The position numbers and the translations under genes were made by a program. Under the pieces are notes generated by a model, which was given only the letters and a program-made list of their open reading frames with translations, was not told the DNA's origin and did not search any database. Shown here piece after piece: positions 1 to 25,302 of a stretch of 64,000 bases of DNA (position 1 is its first letter; each line of letters opens with the position of its first letter). Location of the stretch: assembly GCF_963576545.1 (NCBI RefSeq), contig NC_083636.1, positions 3,607,383 to 3,671,382 on the forward strand, in the 5' to 3' direction. The stretch is from Limanda limanda. Lineage: Eukaryota > Chordata > Actinopteri > Pleuronectiformes > Pleuronectidae.

Positions 1-13413
<13,413 letters not shown>

Positions 13414-16190
13414 GATGTTGAGAGGATGATAAAAGAGCCTGTGTCCTCTGCAGAGCTGGATCCGTCTTCCTCTGGTTCTCCTCTGGTTCTCCTCTGGCTC
13501 AGCTACTCCGTCTCCCTCTGGCTCGGCCGCTCGCCAGCGTCCAACTCAGGTATCTGACCGAGCCGTCACTATGACGACAGCTGCTGCTTCATGTGACCCA
13601 CTCTCTACAGGGGCTGTTTGCAAGGTGCACCAAGTCACATTGTGGAGAGCAGAGGGGATTCCACAGAGGATGGTGGAGCAGAGAGTCGTGTGGAATCCTG
13701 CAGGAGATGGGAGATCTTATAATGACCCTGAGGATCTGGAGCTCACCAGTGGTTTGTGTCAGGGTCCAACTGACTCTCCAGTGAGACTCGGCTGCTTTGT
13801 TTCTCCTAAATGAGCAAAGAACCACTTTACCTCCAACGCTGAAACACTCTCACTGGTCTGGTCATTGGATCCGACACACACACACACTAACACACACACA
13901 CACACTCACACATGCAGGAGAAGACCAGACGGCCTTAAGATTTAATGAAGGTTCAGGTTTCTGTGTGCAGGCCTCATTAAGCGAGCGGTAAATACCCTGT
14001 GGTGACCATGACGCTGCAGAATGTGATGGGATCTTTTATATTCTGTTGGTTTTGGAGGTGAACAGTAGAATTATTGCAGGTAGGTGAGTCAGTGGCCTGA
14101 AGCCCAGACTGACAGCTGCTCCCTGTGTGTGTCTGTGTGTGTGTCTGTGTGCAGAGCTGGAAACTGTGCAGAGAAGCTCCTCATTAAATAATGAGAGTAC
14201 AGCTCATTTTTCACGTCCAAAATGATTCTATTACACGCTTGTCGGTTCCCGCAGGTGAGATGTGGATCACATCCATTCAGGCGGAGGTCACACTCCCCCT
14301 CTTTTATTATTGTGGAATGAGTGGTTGCTCTTTTTTACACAAGTTCATAGATAATAATTCCATAATTTTTTTTGTGACCCAGTAAAACATTCATCAACAT
14401 GTTATAGTTCTAATCAGGACTGTCAAAATGGTTTTATTTCAGTAACTCCAGATGAGCTGACAGAATACCAGTCTGTCCAGCTTTAAAGTCACGTCTCCCT
14501 GTCGGGTTTTACATGTTCTTTTTAAGACATCTTTCCTGAACACTTCAGATTCAGTCAGTATTTCATATCATCTTATATTCATTTTGTCTTCATCATGTGC
14601 TCCTGTACCTGCCAGCCACTGGACACCTGCGGAAAAAAACCTTTTCATTTTCAAACTGCTGCAAATGTTCGTTGAAAGATAAAAATGTTTTAATCCTGAA
14701 TTACTTATCATAAAATGTTCTCTTTGTTTGGACTCTTTCACTCACTGGATTTGCATGACATGCTCAAAGTTGATCTCGGTTATGAATTATAATGATTTTA
14801 TTTGTTTTACAAAGTGCTTTTTATTTCAGAAACCTATATTGAAATGCTGCATTGCACTCGTGCTGATGTTTTCTGTGTAAAGAGATTTCTTTGTACTATT
14901 GATGCATTTCTTAAAAAAAACTAAACGTCCAATCTCCCAATATAAAAGAAAGTAAAAAAGATTCCTGGCTCCGCCCCATTATCCAGATCTCGGCCAAAAT
15001 TGAATTAAGAATACTTTGGTTCACATTTGGTGTTAAATATAATTTTATGTTTGTCTTAAACAGTTTCATACTAACTGAAATTACATGATATCCACGAGAA
15101 GTTCCTGTTCACTTGTTACATGTGACGGTATTTGGACATTATGCCCCCTAGTGGTTCTTCTGGAACACAAATGTTAAAAAGAAAAAAAAACTGTGTAATA
15201 ATAACACATCTACTGCAGAGTGACGTGGTTCTGAGTTAATTCTTTATATTTTTAACAAGCATCTGAGTCTTTTTATGTGAGATCTGTTTTTAAACCAAAT
15301 GTCTGTTGAACATGTGGTATCCATTTAGATTTAGGGGCTGATACCAAATAATTTAAAAAGCGTTGACGTCATCAAACCATCAATCAAAGACATTTTATTC
15401 ATGTTTGCACATCTTCTCTATAATGTTTGTGTGAGGTCACATTCTGGAGAAGTTCACACCACAAACACTCTCCTGCTTTGAAGTTGCAGTCAGAGGATCA
15501 CAGGGTCTTTATATAACCTCACCACTCAAACCAATAGATAGATCAGATAGAGATAAGATAGTTCTCAGCCTCTGTGTTATACACTGAAACATCTTTAAAG
15601 TCACGCATTTTGACACAATCATGGTCCCCAGGGGATGAATCCTTATTCACTGATCCCCTGACTCCAACTTAAGGGATGAAATATATATTTTCAGATATAG
15701 ATTCTCAGGAATCATTACATACAACTACAGACATGTTACGATCCAGGATGTATCCGACTCAGAAGGAAACAGTCGTTCTCTTAGTCAACATGTGGGAGGA
15801 GGGAGAAGATCAGAGCATCTTCAGAGCTGTAATGGAGCTGCAGATCTTCATGGAGAGGCTGAAAGCTGCGTTCCTGACACCATGTGCTTCTTGTGCTGAT
15901 CGATGAGTTCACTCTATGTGTGTGTGTGTTCCAGTTTTAACGTGCACCCCATATGTGGCAGGTGTCTTGGTGTCATAACAGCAGATCCTGTTTCCCTCCA
16001 GATGCACGAGTCACATGGAGTCTGACGGACAGCAGCAGGTTCGTGTCCACTTCAAGAAAAACATAGTTTATGCATCATTGTAATAAACTGAAGTGGAAAT
16101 CACACTTTTACTGAGAGACAGTGTTTAGTAGCTTTCCATGAGCAGAGCTCCACAGAACAGAGGTTAAGCTTCAAATCAAGAGTCTGGATC
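13414..16190. other. tmc2 upstream region and tmc2-zfand5 spacer
   Basis: Holds the tmc2 5' UTR and promoter (CT-rich GGTTCTCCTCT repeats at about 13470-13500), a CA-rich tract at 13877-13912 and short TG tracts near 14125-14150. No TATA box could be fixed. No further gene is visible; the open frames here have no recognisable domain. Confidence 0.55.
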
Positions 16191-17570
16191 GTCCACTTTT
16201 CAACATCATTTATTTACATCATACAATTTATTCTGTTCTAATGGAAGATTATGCGCACTGCAGTATATAAATAAAGATGTTTGTACAAACTTGCATAACT
16301 AAAGGATCAAATTAAAAAACAACACACACGAAGCAGCCAGACCATGAATCATCAGAAACGGTAAATTATTAATAACCTACGTCCACAGGTCGTTGACAAG
16401 TCACCGCGACACACAACCAGTCGGCTTCATACGATACTCACACACCAGCCGACGACACCTACTCCCACAAACACACACTTCTTGTGTTTGACACTCGGCA
16501 AGGCCAACACTCCCCATGTGGTGAATCTGTCAGCTCACATTAAAAAACTGATAAACACTCAATAGTGAAGTAAATTAAAAAAAGAAAAGATTAGTGGAGC
16601 TAAACATTTCCAAAGGCAAGAATTAATACAAGTGTAGGCTACTTGTCAGACAACAACACACGGCATACAGATCACTTTTCTGGATAACAACGACGAAACA
16701 AAAGGAGAAAAAAATAAAACGCTTGACACGTTTGGTGATGTGACTTCAGTGGATGGTTTTTTTAAAAAGCACAAATCTGAGTGTCCGCCCCCCCCCCCCC
16801 CCCCAAGGGCAAATCACAGCATTCAGTCCAGTAACGGCGGGAGAAGAAGGATTTCACTGCAGAAGGGAAGAAGAGGAGCACCAGCCACAGAGTCTCGCTT
16901 TATTTTGACAGGGACGGGGGTCCGGCAGCACAGAGAAGCGTTTTTTCACTTGGATAATAACTTACCAGGACGCAAAGTCCCACCAGGTCCGGAGCGTTTA
17001 ACTCTGACCTCAAGTGGAGGCTCCAAGAAAAAGAAAAAACAGCAAGAGAGAAAGAGGCAAACGTCCATTTTGCTACTCAAGCCAGCAGAGAGCAAGCGCA
17101 GCGGCTGAGCTGGTCCAATCAGCCGGCAGCAGTAACAGTCAACGGGCCAATCGGAAGCCTGGATGTGTCCGGACGCTTCCCGGGGTCAGAGGTCACGTGA
17201 TCGCAGCCCGATCACCACGGACCGGACACGCATCACAGAGCTTCTCTAAAGGGAAACAACGGCTTTCCTTCAGCAGTCTCGCTCAGTCACTTCTCCCACC
17301 CGCACTGAATCCTCACACACAATATCTGCTTGTTCAATACAACTCTTCAAAACTGTTAGACTCACACACACCCCTGACAACAACAACAAAGCTGAAAATA
17401 CACGTGAACTTCCATGCACGGGGGGGGGGAAATGTCCTGAATGTGTTACAAACCAGAAAAGAAGAAAAAAAAGAACGGATCCTTCAGGGAGAAGGTTTGG
17501 GTTCAAGTCTTTTTAGTTTTTTTTAAATCCGATCCACTCCCAGTATTCAAAGTCAAACTGAGAGGCCTCC
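16191..17570 (-). other. zfand5: zfand5 3' UTR (inferred)
   Basis: About 1.4 kb downstream of the zfand5 stop. AATAAA signals on the minus strand lie at 16214-16209 and 16232-16227, which would place the poly(A) site near 16190. It contains a poly-C/G tract at 16789-16804 and CA tracts. A long 3' UTR is usual for this gene. Open frames on the plus strand here are judged to be chance. Confidence 0.55.
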
Positions 17571-20500
17571 TCATATTCTCTGGATCTTGTCAGCGACGCA
17601 CACTGGGTTCTCTTTGCGGATCTTGGCGGCAGCTTCGGCTTTGTAGTCGTACGGGCAGTTGTGCTTGTCGGAGTAACGGTGAATTCCACAGAACAGATTC
17701 CCACAGCGGCAGTCGAAACCTGAAACGCCACAAGAGTCTGATCAATAACAAGGACACACACACATACACACACACGACTGCCAAACAATCACTAGACCCA
17801 GACACAGTGGAGCTGGGCTTAGTGGCGATGGCAATAAATCATTTATCGGTGTCTCACCTGTGAGGCCGATCTTTTTACGGCACATGAAGCAGCGTTTCTT
17901 CTTGGGTTTCCCGGGCTCTGGGGTTTCGGACTCGTCACTGCCAGCAGTGGACGGGCTGGAGGACGAGACTGTGGGTTGACTCACAACTGGAGACACACAA
18001 AAAACACAAGAGTCAGGAAAATCAGTCTGATAGAAAAGCTTCCTTGTGTATACGAGTAAAAAAGCAGATGAAGCAGTTATAGATCCTAATACTGGAAGAT
18101 AGAGGTTCTTCAAGTTACACATGAGAATATCTGACGGAAATGTTTGGTTTCGGTCACGTGTGGTAAAACAATATCTGTCCAGGTGATTTAAATGCAATGA
18201 TTCCAAGAAGTTGTCCTACTCACATTTACAACTTTGTGTCCAATGGCCAAGTCACAGTCAGCGATATATAAGTAAAAGGTGTCTCAGTATACATTTTTTA
18301 TTGACAGAGAAAACACAAGCTAAACAGGAGGGTTTTATTTTCCTGTTTGACACAGTTTTCAATTAAATGTCACATTAATGTCTGGCATCGATATTTGGGA
18401 CCAACCTGGCTCTGCGAGCTCGGTCCTGCTCCCTGAGGCTCCTCTGTCCTCACAGGAGAGACTCATCTCCGTCATCTGCTGAGTCATGGACAGGGCCGAC
18501 GAAGCCCCACTGTGAAGGAGAAACGGAATTAAACTCAAAACGTCTATAAAAGAGGGAAATAAATGAATTTTATTACAATAGTTATCATGCATCCAGCTCT
18601 CTTCTCACCTAGTGGTGGGGGAAAAAATCGATTCTGTTCTGTATCGCGATATTTTGTGCCCGCGATTATATCAATACTGTAGCACAAAGTATTGCAATAT
18701 TTTTTTTTTTTTTTTTTAATACTTTATTTACAATTATATATGTAACAGCCCCTGGCTGGCAAAGCATGACAAGGAGAGTTTAATAATAATAATACATTTT
18801 ATTTATAAGGCGCCTTTCAGGACACTCAAGGTCGCCGAGTTTCAGAGTTTAAAAGATACCTAGTGTGTCTGCGGAAAGGATGTTCTCCACTGCAGGAGAT
18901 ATAGTAACGGCCCAGAGGAACTTTAACATCTGAGCAGGTTGACCAACTCCTTTTTCTGAACAAAAATGCCAATATTCCCAAATGAATTTAACATTTTGGG
19001 TCATGACCTTGCAGCCAACTGGACTGGACTCTAGTAGAACACATTTGTTTATTTTTCTCAATTTGATTGAAGCTCTAGGTTACTCTTATTTATATGATTA
19101 TTCTCAGCTTTATGTTACTCTATTATGTCTGCTTGATGTTACTGTATTGTATTTAAATAATTGTAAGTTATGTGCTGGGAGCTCAGCGTTCATGTGAGAG
19201 GTCTCCTATTCAGAAAATAATTACAAAGGTCCTGTGTCCTGAATAGGGTTGCAAAGGGGTGGAAAGTTTCCGGTAAATTTCCGGAAACTTTCCATGAGAA
19301 GTTTAGCTCGGGAATTTTGAAAAAAAAAAATACGCAAATTAAACGCTGAGCAATAAAAAAAACCTTCAAAACTCTACTTTTAAAGATGTATGGAATGCAG
19401 CACACACTGCACGTTGAGTTTCAACCCTCCACTGTGCATTCTTCCATCACATGCACAGATAATTCCCAGCATCCTTCACTCTACAGCAGGGCTATTGAGG
19501 CCTGCTGTAGAGTGCAGGACTAGTCAGGTAAGTTTCCATGATATTACTGGGGAAAATATATTAGCATGCTGATTGAGGATTGTTCATCTGTTCATCTAGC
19601 CTATTTCCATTCATTTATCCATCAATTGTAAAATATGTTTACAGACGATTCCAATTGTTTGACTAACTATTTATATCTCTGGCATTGCATTAGCGTTTTT
19701 TTACAAACTTTTTTCTCATCTTATTCTACAGAACAATGCCACGTGCACTCTCTCATGTGTGGAGACATTTCACCCCATCCAATGTAGAAGGAAAGGCTGT
19801 GTACATTTGCAAATACTGTGCAAAGACCTATGTTAAGAATGACACAACGATGCAGAAGCATATAGTCAAGTGCCCAAAGTTTCCTCAGGGCTCAAATCAG
19901 CCTATGACACAACAAAATGTTTATATTTATGTCTGTATATGACAAGGTAAATACAGTTAGTATAAATTACCCACAACATTTCCGGTTTATTCCCGTTAAT
20001 TCCCGTATATTCCCGTATATTCCCGTTAATTCCCATGGAAAGTTTCCAACTTTGAATATTCCCGGAATTTTGCAACCGTAGTCCTGAATGTTCAAGGACA
20101 AAGTTTTTGCACTTCAGTTAATGTGTAGAAGACAATGTTGTTCACAGAATTTAATGTGACATTTGAAGTGAGGTGAGCAGTCTTATTTTCCTCATTTTTT
20201 GTAATGCCTTTGAATAATATGGGGGACATGAATCGCAATATATCGCAGAATCGCAATACTATTGAATCGTCACATTTTTGCCAATTCCCACCCCTATTTT
20301 CACCTGAGCGCCTCGGCGGCGACAGCCTCAGCGGCGGCGGCAGCCTTGGCCGCCTCCTCTGCTGCAGCGACGGCGGCGGCTGCAGCATTGTTCAAGGTGG
20401 CCTCCAACCGCTGCATGGCCGACGCCTCAGCCGAGCCACTGTTGCTGCCTGAGGGAGGAGATTTCACCGCATGTTACAGGTCAGGACTTTTCTCCTGCGT

Positions 20501-20703
20501 GGTCATGGAAACTAGAAAACAAGCGGACAGACACAGCAGGTCTTACCCATAGAAGTCAAAGAACTGATTCCTCCATTGTTCTGTCTGGACAGGTGTTCCT
20601 TGTGGCACACAGAGCACATGCCATTCGTGCTAGAGTTGCCAAAGAAACCACAGCCATTGGCACAGAGGGTAGGAACTGGGCTCTGATTGGTCTCCTGGGC
20701 CAT
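17571..20703 (-). CDS. zfand5: AN1-type zinc finger protein 5 (A20/AN1)
   Basis: Small ubiquitin-binding, proteasome-associated stress-response protein. Coding exons in transcript order: 20703-20547, 20448-20304, 18509-18406, 17986-17858, 17719-17571, in frame, 227 residues. The N-terminus [20 protein letters not shown] begins an A20 finger (C-x3-C-x11-C-x2-C). The C-terminal AN1 finger runs from [17 protein letters not shown] through [18 protein letters not shown], and the protein ends ADKIQRI. The linker [11 protein letters not shown] is diagnostic of ZFAND5 rather than ZFAND6. Coding exon 2 carries an Ala/Glu-rich stretch of about 38 residues that I do not recall in mammals. The 5' UTR continues upstream through an acceptor at about 20731. 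Intron 2 is almost wholly transposon. Confidence 0.96.
18775..18845. repeat. Short dispersed repeat fragment
   Basis: ATAATAATACATTTTATTTA followed by GGCGCCTTTCAGGACACTCA, a 3'-end type repeated widely in fish genomes. It appears to be an insertion inside the hAT element. Confidence 0.5.
18865..18985 (+). pseudogene. Broken hAT transposase C-terminus
   Basis: Codons from 18865 read [20 protein letters not shown], the conserved hAT C-terminal dimerisation motif. After a frameshift near 18928 the frame continues [17 protein letters not shown] and stops at 18985. No other part of the transposase is seen. This identifies the host element as hAT. Confidence 0.85.
19244..20080 (+). mobile_element. 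Non-autonomous hAT element with BED-finger exon, copy 2
   Basis: 837-bp element with perfect 8-bp target duplication GTCCTGAA (19236-19243 and 20081-20088). The ends are TAGGGTTGCAAA / TTTTGCAACCGTA. The BED exon is open at 19736-19942, with the same flanking acceptor and donor-like signals as copy 1. It is nested in the hAT element of zfand5 intron 2. Confidence 0.92.
19736..19942 (+). pseudogene. BED zinc-finger exon remnant of hAT transposase (copy 2)
   Basis: 68-codon frame with [22 protein letters not shown]. It differs from copy 1 at only a few residues and keeps all the metal ligands. No catalytic domain is present. Confidence 0.75.
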
Positions 20704-20915
20704 GGTGATGTGTACCGCCTGGTGAGCTGACCTGGAGACACAAACAAACACGCACGCTAATGATTAGTGTTTGTGTTGACACAAGCACAGGAAGTAAATC
20801 AGACTTTAACTTAGCAACAAGAGACCATTGTCAAATATGCATCAACATCAAAAGTCCAGTGGGGGGAATAAGAGAATTCAGTTATTAAAAAATAATGGTC
20901 TAAGTGGTCATTATT

Positions 20916-21028
20916 AAGGGATAGTTCACCAAAAATTGAAAATGCACCCATCCCCCAAAACTGCAGTGGTGAGTAGATGATTTGTGAATTTCCATCATTC
21001 ATTCATTTTTCAGTGAACTATCCCTTTA
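20916..21028. mobile_element. Short palindromic MITE remnant
   Basis: AAGGGATAGTTCACC at the left is the reverse complement of GTGAACTATCCCTT at the right, a terminal repeat common in fish MITEs. The element is only about 113 bp. Target duplication not certain. Confidence 0.65.
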
Positions 21029-21574
21029 AACAGCATTGATAAGGTTACATCATCTGAATCATCAGTACTGTGATAATGATTCAGCTGAATTCATCAGAGA
21101 ACAACACAGGTGTCAATATCCCAAGTACTGAGTCAGAGAATATTAATTCCGCAAAAATATGACGAAACCGCGGACAACTGTTAGTTCACAGCTGACATCA
21201 TGATCAATACTTCATAAAAAAGACTCTAAATGTTCGGTGAGCATCTGTTGAAATGATTTTATATCATCCCTGGGTCCTGCAGCAAATATCACTCTGTGCC
21301 GTCACAACTCAGAAGTGTCATTTCACCCGGAGCTGTAATATTTGTGCTTGATTACAAATCACAGCCTGGCTCCACTCAACACGCCCACGTCACACTATTC
21401 ATCAGCAGGTAGAGATATTAACAGCTTTAGTGACAGCTCATAATCACTGAGCTGTTGACAAACGTTCACATCTCACTTTGGCTGCTTCACACAACATTAG
21501 AGCGCCACCCACTTATAGGTTAGCAAACAACATCGGACGATATCGCCCTTTAACTGACTCATGGGTCGGTGAGC

Positions 21575-21715
21575 CCCTATTGTTTAATTTTATATTGTTT
21601 TATATATATTTATATTGTTGTTTAATGTCGGATTGTTATTTATGTGCACCAACCACACCAAAGCAATTTCCCCTATGTGCAAATATACTTGGCAATTAAA
21701 AGAATTCTGATTCTG
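21575..21715 (+). repeat. Retroelement 3' end, copy 1
   Basis: TATGTGCACCAACCACACCA followed by AAGCAATTTCCCCTATGTGC and ending AAAAGAATTCTGATTCTGA. A near-identical piece lies at 48605-48760. A fish LINE 3' terminus, family uncertain. Confidence 0.65.
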
Positions 21716-22319
21716 AAGAGACACAGACATGTGAGAGACAAACCCTCATTAAATAGAGCGTTTCCACATTATTTAACTTCTCCATCCATTCACAATAAGA
21801 AGTAGAGCCGACCGATTTCAAGATTCAAGATGATTTTTTTGTCTTTCCAAAACACGAGGTAAACGAAAGGGAACAAAACTAGTAAAGATATTCAAGTATT
21901 ATTGCATTTAAGTATTATAATCTCCCATGATTCAAGTTTACTTGGTTGTATTCGTATTTTGAAAGATAAAATAATGACCCATCGGTCTGGGACAAGCTGT
22001 ATTTAAGACTGAAGTTGTGCAGATATCATGCACAGGGACAGATGTTGTTAAAGTTTCAAGAGTTGCACAACAATTTCATTAAGTTATAGTAACTTTTGTG
22101 GGAAGTATTCACATTTCATTTACTTATTTGTTTGACTTGGACCATGCTCATTAATCAACAGCAAAATAGCTCTTAATCTGTTGTCCCCGGCCTAAAATTG
22201 TCATATAACACACAGGTGCATTGCACAACAATAAGTAACAACCCAATCTGTCCTGGCACCAGATTGTGGGTCTTGAGATGCGGTCACATGACTCGTGTCT
22301 CCAGAGCAGCTTCACATGG

Positions 22320-22342
22320 ATGTGTGTGTGTGTGTGTGTGTG
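22320..22342. repeat. (TG)n microsatellite
   Basis: Short pure TG run. Confidence 0.85.
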
Positions 22343-23480
22343 GCTCTGCTGTCACAGGGGAGCAATGTGACACGAGTTACCTCAACACAACCCGGCTGTA
22401 AACACGTCTATTTATAGGAGGAGCTTGTGTTTGTGTCCACGTCATGGAGAAGGCTGGGTTAGGGTCCCACAAGGGTACGTGGAGCGAGCAGATTGTGAGA
22501 TAACAAAACACCTGTAGATCCAGATCGAACTCGCTCCCTGTTGCCAACACGTAGCATGCTAACACCCCCCCACCCTAGGCCACATAAACCCTAACTTCAC
22601 TTCCGGGTTAGATCTGTAAAGTCCCCCATCTCCTGCATCTCTAATCTGCAGCTTCCTGGAAAACACAGGGCCACAGCCGTGTCACTCCCACAAATCCACT
22701 GAGTCATGCTAGCAGGCTAATGGCGACAGCTAGCGGCGCTTCCTCTAAATGTTAAACTCCCAACACGATTCCGGGTGTGACGCGGACATTAAAACAAAAC
22801 CTGAACAAACTTATTAAAGTTACAAACATCGTAACCTTCAATTCAACGGGTGGTTTGGATCGATAGCTCAAATGCTAACGAGTGTTAGCCCCACAACAAG
22901 CGAGCAGATTCTCGTGATCCATGCTAATGTTAGCATGCTAGCAGGTGTTAGCTTCAGTAGAAAAGTGTCGCCTCCTGTTTTGTCTGCTCTTTGTTTCTCC
23001 TTCCATCAAGATCGGATCAATCAAGTTTACGTTAAATTACAACAAACCTGATTTACGACGATTAAACCCGGAGATTGTACGCGTTTATCACAGCGACTAC
23101 GTGCTAATAGCTGCTGATGCTAACGTGTTGATTTGGCCACTAATGTACAAACAACACTAGCTTGTTTACAGGTGTTTGTGTTTGATGATCAAAGGAGTAA
23201 AGTGATGATCGTCTTCTTTATTCACTTCCTGGTGTTGTACAGGGTTTAAGTTAGGAAGCTAACTCGGCTAGCTGTTGTGCTAATTGATTTACAGCCTCGC
23301 AGATGGTCGAGAAAAGTTTCCAGCGACACGTGTTGCCTCAGTGGATCATGTCGTGGATCCGGTCTGGTTCTGTAATAAAACATTACACTAAAAAAGCGAC
23401 TTAAAGATGGTTCCGGGTTGAACTTTCCACTTGGGGAACTTGTGCTAGCTGCCGATGTCTCCGTGGAGCAGAGGACTCAC

Positions 23481-23700
23481 CTTCCAGAGAAACGAGCTGT
23501 TTTCCTCCAGGTGTTCCGAGGAGGTTCCGTGTGGACCGGGCGGATCGGACTCACTAGGGCCGTCTAGGTGGGTTCGATTCCCCCTCGTCAGGCCACACGG
23601 GCTCCGCTGGAGCTTTTCACAAACGTCCTCTGACGAGGAGCTGGAGACTATTGAGGAAACATCCTCCACATCCGGAGAGACTGTACGCGACCGACTGCGC
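23481..23700 (-). other. zfand5: Probable zfand5 non-coding first exon
   Basis: A CpG-rich stretch ends, on the minus strand, with a strong donor (GGAAG then GTGAGTCC) at 23481/23480. The acceptor at about 20731 precedes the zfand5 ATG. A 5' UTR exon distant from the coding exons is usual for this gene. The transcription start is not fixed. Confidence 0.45.
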
Positions 23701-23738
23701 ATGCGCCGGGCCCCCACAAGACACCTGTGCGCATGCGC
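23696..23738. promoter_or_regulatory. Paired perfect NRF1 palindromes in CpG-rich promoter
   Basis: TGCGCATGCGC occurs at 23696-23706 and again at 23728-23738, 32 bp apart, immediately upstream of the probable zfand5 first exon. This 11-mer is the NRF1 consensus, typical of TATA-less CpG promoters. Confidence 0.65.
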
Positions 23739-23839
23739 GGAGGAAACCAGGAACCAGGACAACCGAGCTGTACCACAGGAAGGGCAAACTCCCGGCGTGG
23801 CAGCGGCAGATCGGAGAGGCACTTCCGGGCAACAACTAC

Positions 23840-24056
23840 AGAAACTGCCACTGATGTGTAATGGCAGCAATAGATGTATCTATGATGGAAGCTGCCTTGG
23901 ATGCCACTCTGTTGAAAGTCAGCTGCCATTGATGGCACTGATGTGTTGTGGCAGCTGGCTTTAATGCCACACTGTTGAAAGCTAGCTGCCATTGATGCCA
24001 CTGATGTGTAATGGCAGCTGCCTTTGATGCCACACTGTTGAAAGTCAGCTGCCTCT
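23840..24056. repeat. Minisatellite, about three units of 64-86 bp
   Basis: Units contain CACTGATGTGT, TGGCAGCTG, ATGCCAC and TGTTGAAAG in order, repeated about three times with drift. Confidence 0.75.
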
Positions 24057-24059
24057 GGT

Positions 24060-25100
24060 TTCCCCACCGCCACCACCCTGTCTGAGAGCCACATGTATTC
24101 AATGAGATGTATATATACTGGTTTATGAAAGTTTACAAGTTATTTTGACAGCTCTCTGGCTCAATATGAATCATTAAAGGCTCCACCTGTATCAGATCCA
24201 TATGCATGACCTTGGACTGTATTCCCAGTATCAGCTACAGTGGGCCCGATACTGTGCCTGAGTAAACTGTGATAAACCAAAGGAAAAAGATTAAAATGTT
24301 GTCTTAAATTCTGCATAAGATGGTGAATAACCTCACGATAGCATTGATGCACAGGCATGTCACGGCTCATGTGGCAGTTTATTGACGACAACTGCACCAA
24401 AGTAGATGGAAATACTTCACAGGAACAAAGTTTTAGTAACGCTAGGATCAGACAAATTAATATTTATATTGATACTCTCTAGGCTGAATAAATGTATTCA
24501 GTGTTTTTGTGTTACAAGACAGCAAACAGGGACTCACACAATTTTACTTTCCAATTGCATATCAACCATTTACAGTTTTATTTACTCTCATAAGTGGACT
24601 TTGGGCCCAAGTGTTTTACTTATGACTGGATCTCATAGGGATTCTCCACAGACTCTTAGTTTAATACACTAACATCCATAAGAACATTTAAAATAGACGT
24701 ATTGTTACTCCTTCAACTTCAAAATATTTTTTATGAGTTATGAACCTCTCTGGTGTAAAATCATCAGTGCATTTATGGCACAAATGACAAACGAAAATAA
24801 GAAATCATAATAATAATGAACTTTTTATTTGTACGGCACCTTCCATACAACCAATGCAGCTCAAAGTACTTTACATTCAATATAGATACAAATAAAAACA
24901 TGTTTAGTAGATACTATATAAGAGATTTTAAGCAGCATAAGAACGCGTTAAAATTACATTTACGAGATAAGTAAATAAAATAAACATAAAATAAATTAAA
25001 TATGCCGCCGGAATCATTCTTATTATTACCAGTATTGTTTCTGTAATATTATTAGAGTTTAAAAAACACCTAAATCGTCTAAACCGGAACAGGAAGTGAG
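24060..25100. other. zfand5-ccnb1 spacer
   Basis: No gene seen. A fish dispersed-repeat tail (ATGAACTTTTTATTTGTACG, CAGCTCAAAGTACTTTACAT) lies at about 24815-24900. Confidence 0.5.
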
Positions 25101-25155
25101 ACAGTCCCACGATCAGTGGTTGTCCCAGAAACGCATTTGAAGCAGCTGCGCTGGA

Positions 25156-25238
25156 CCAATCAGACGCCGGCAGTAATCTGCGCTCAGCCAATCAGCTTCC
25201 AGAGAGCGAGGATTTAAACCAGGCTTGTGCATTTCGAA
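25156..25238 (+). promoter_or_regulatory. ccnb1: ccnb1 cell-cycle promoter: two CCAAT boxes and a CHR
   Basis: ACCAATCAG (CCAAT at 25156-25160) and CCAATCAG (25188-25192) are spaced exactly 32 bp, the three-turn spacing typical of paired NF-Y sites. TTCGAA at 25233-25238, about 41 bp further on, fits the CHR element (TTTGAA/TTCGAA) bound by MuvB complexes (DREAM, B-MYB/FOXM1). No TATA box is present. The ATG is 65 bp downstream. This is the known architecture of G2/M promoters, including mammalian CCNB1. Confidence 0.85.
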
Positions 25239-25302
25239 AGGAAACCGCATCATTCCCCAGAACGAGTCTCCAGCTTCGATCGAACGAACACACATCGTGA
25301 AA

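Larger units (their letters stand above)
18610..20296. mobile_element. hAT element filling zfand5 intron 2, hosting a nested hAT
   Basis: Ends read TAGTGGTGGGG at the left and CCCACCCCTA at the right, with target duplication TTCTCACC (18602-18609) / TTTTCACC (20297-20304), 7 of 8 identical. Inside are ATCGATTCTG/TATCGCGATA-type subterminal sequence, a broken transposase C-terminus, and BED-hAT copy 2 at 19244-20080. The right duplication overlaps the end of coding exon 2 and its splice donor (GTGAAAAT). Removing the element leaves an intron of about 100 bp. Confidence 0.8.

Noticed and set aside
16740..17526. Overlapping basic plus-strand open frames
   Set aside because: They lie in the zfand5 3' UTR, include poly-C translated as polyproline, and show no domain.
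23455..24102. Open frames on both strands in the CpG-rich block, possible bidirectional gene
   Set aside because: They run through the promoter and minisatellite, lack splice-consistent continuation and resemble no family.
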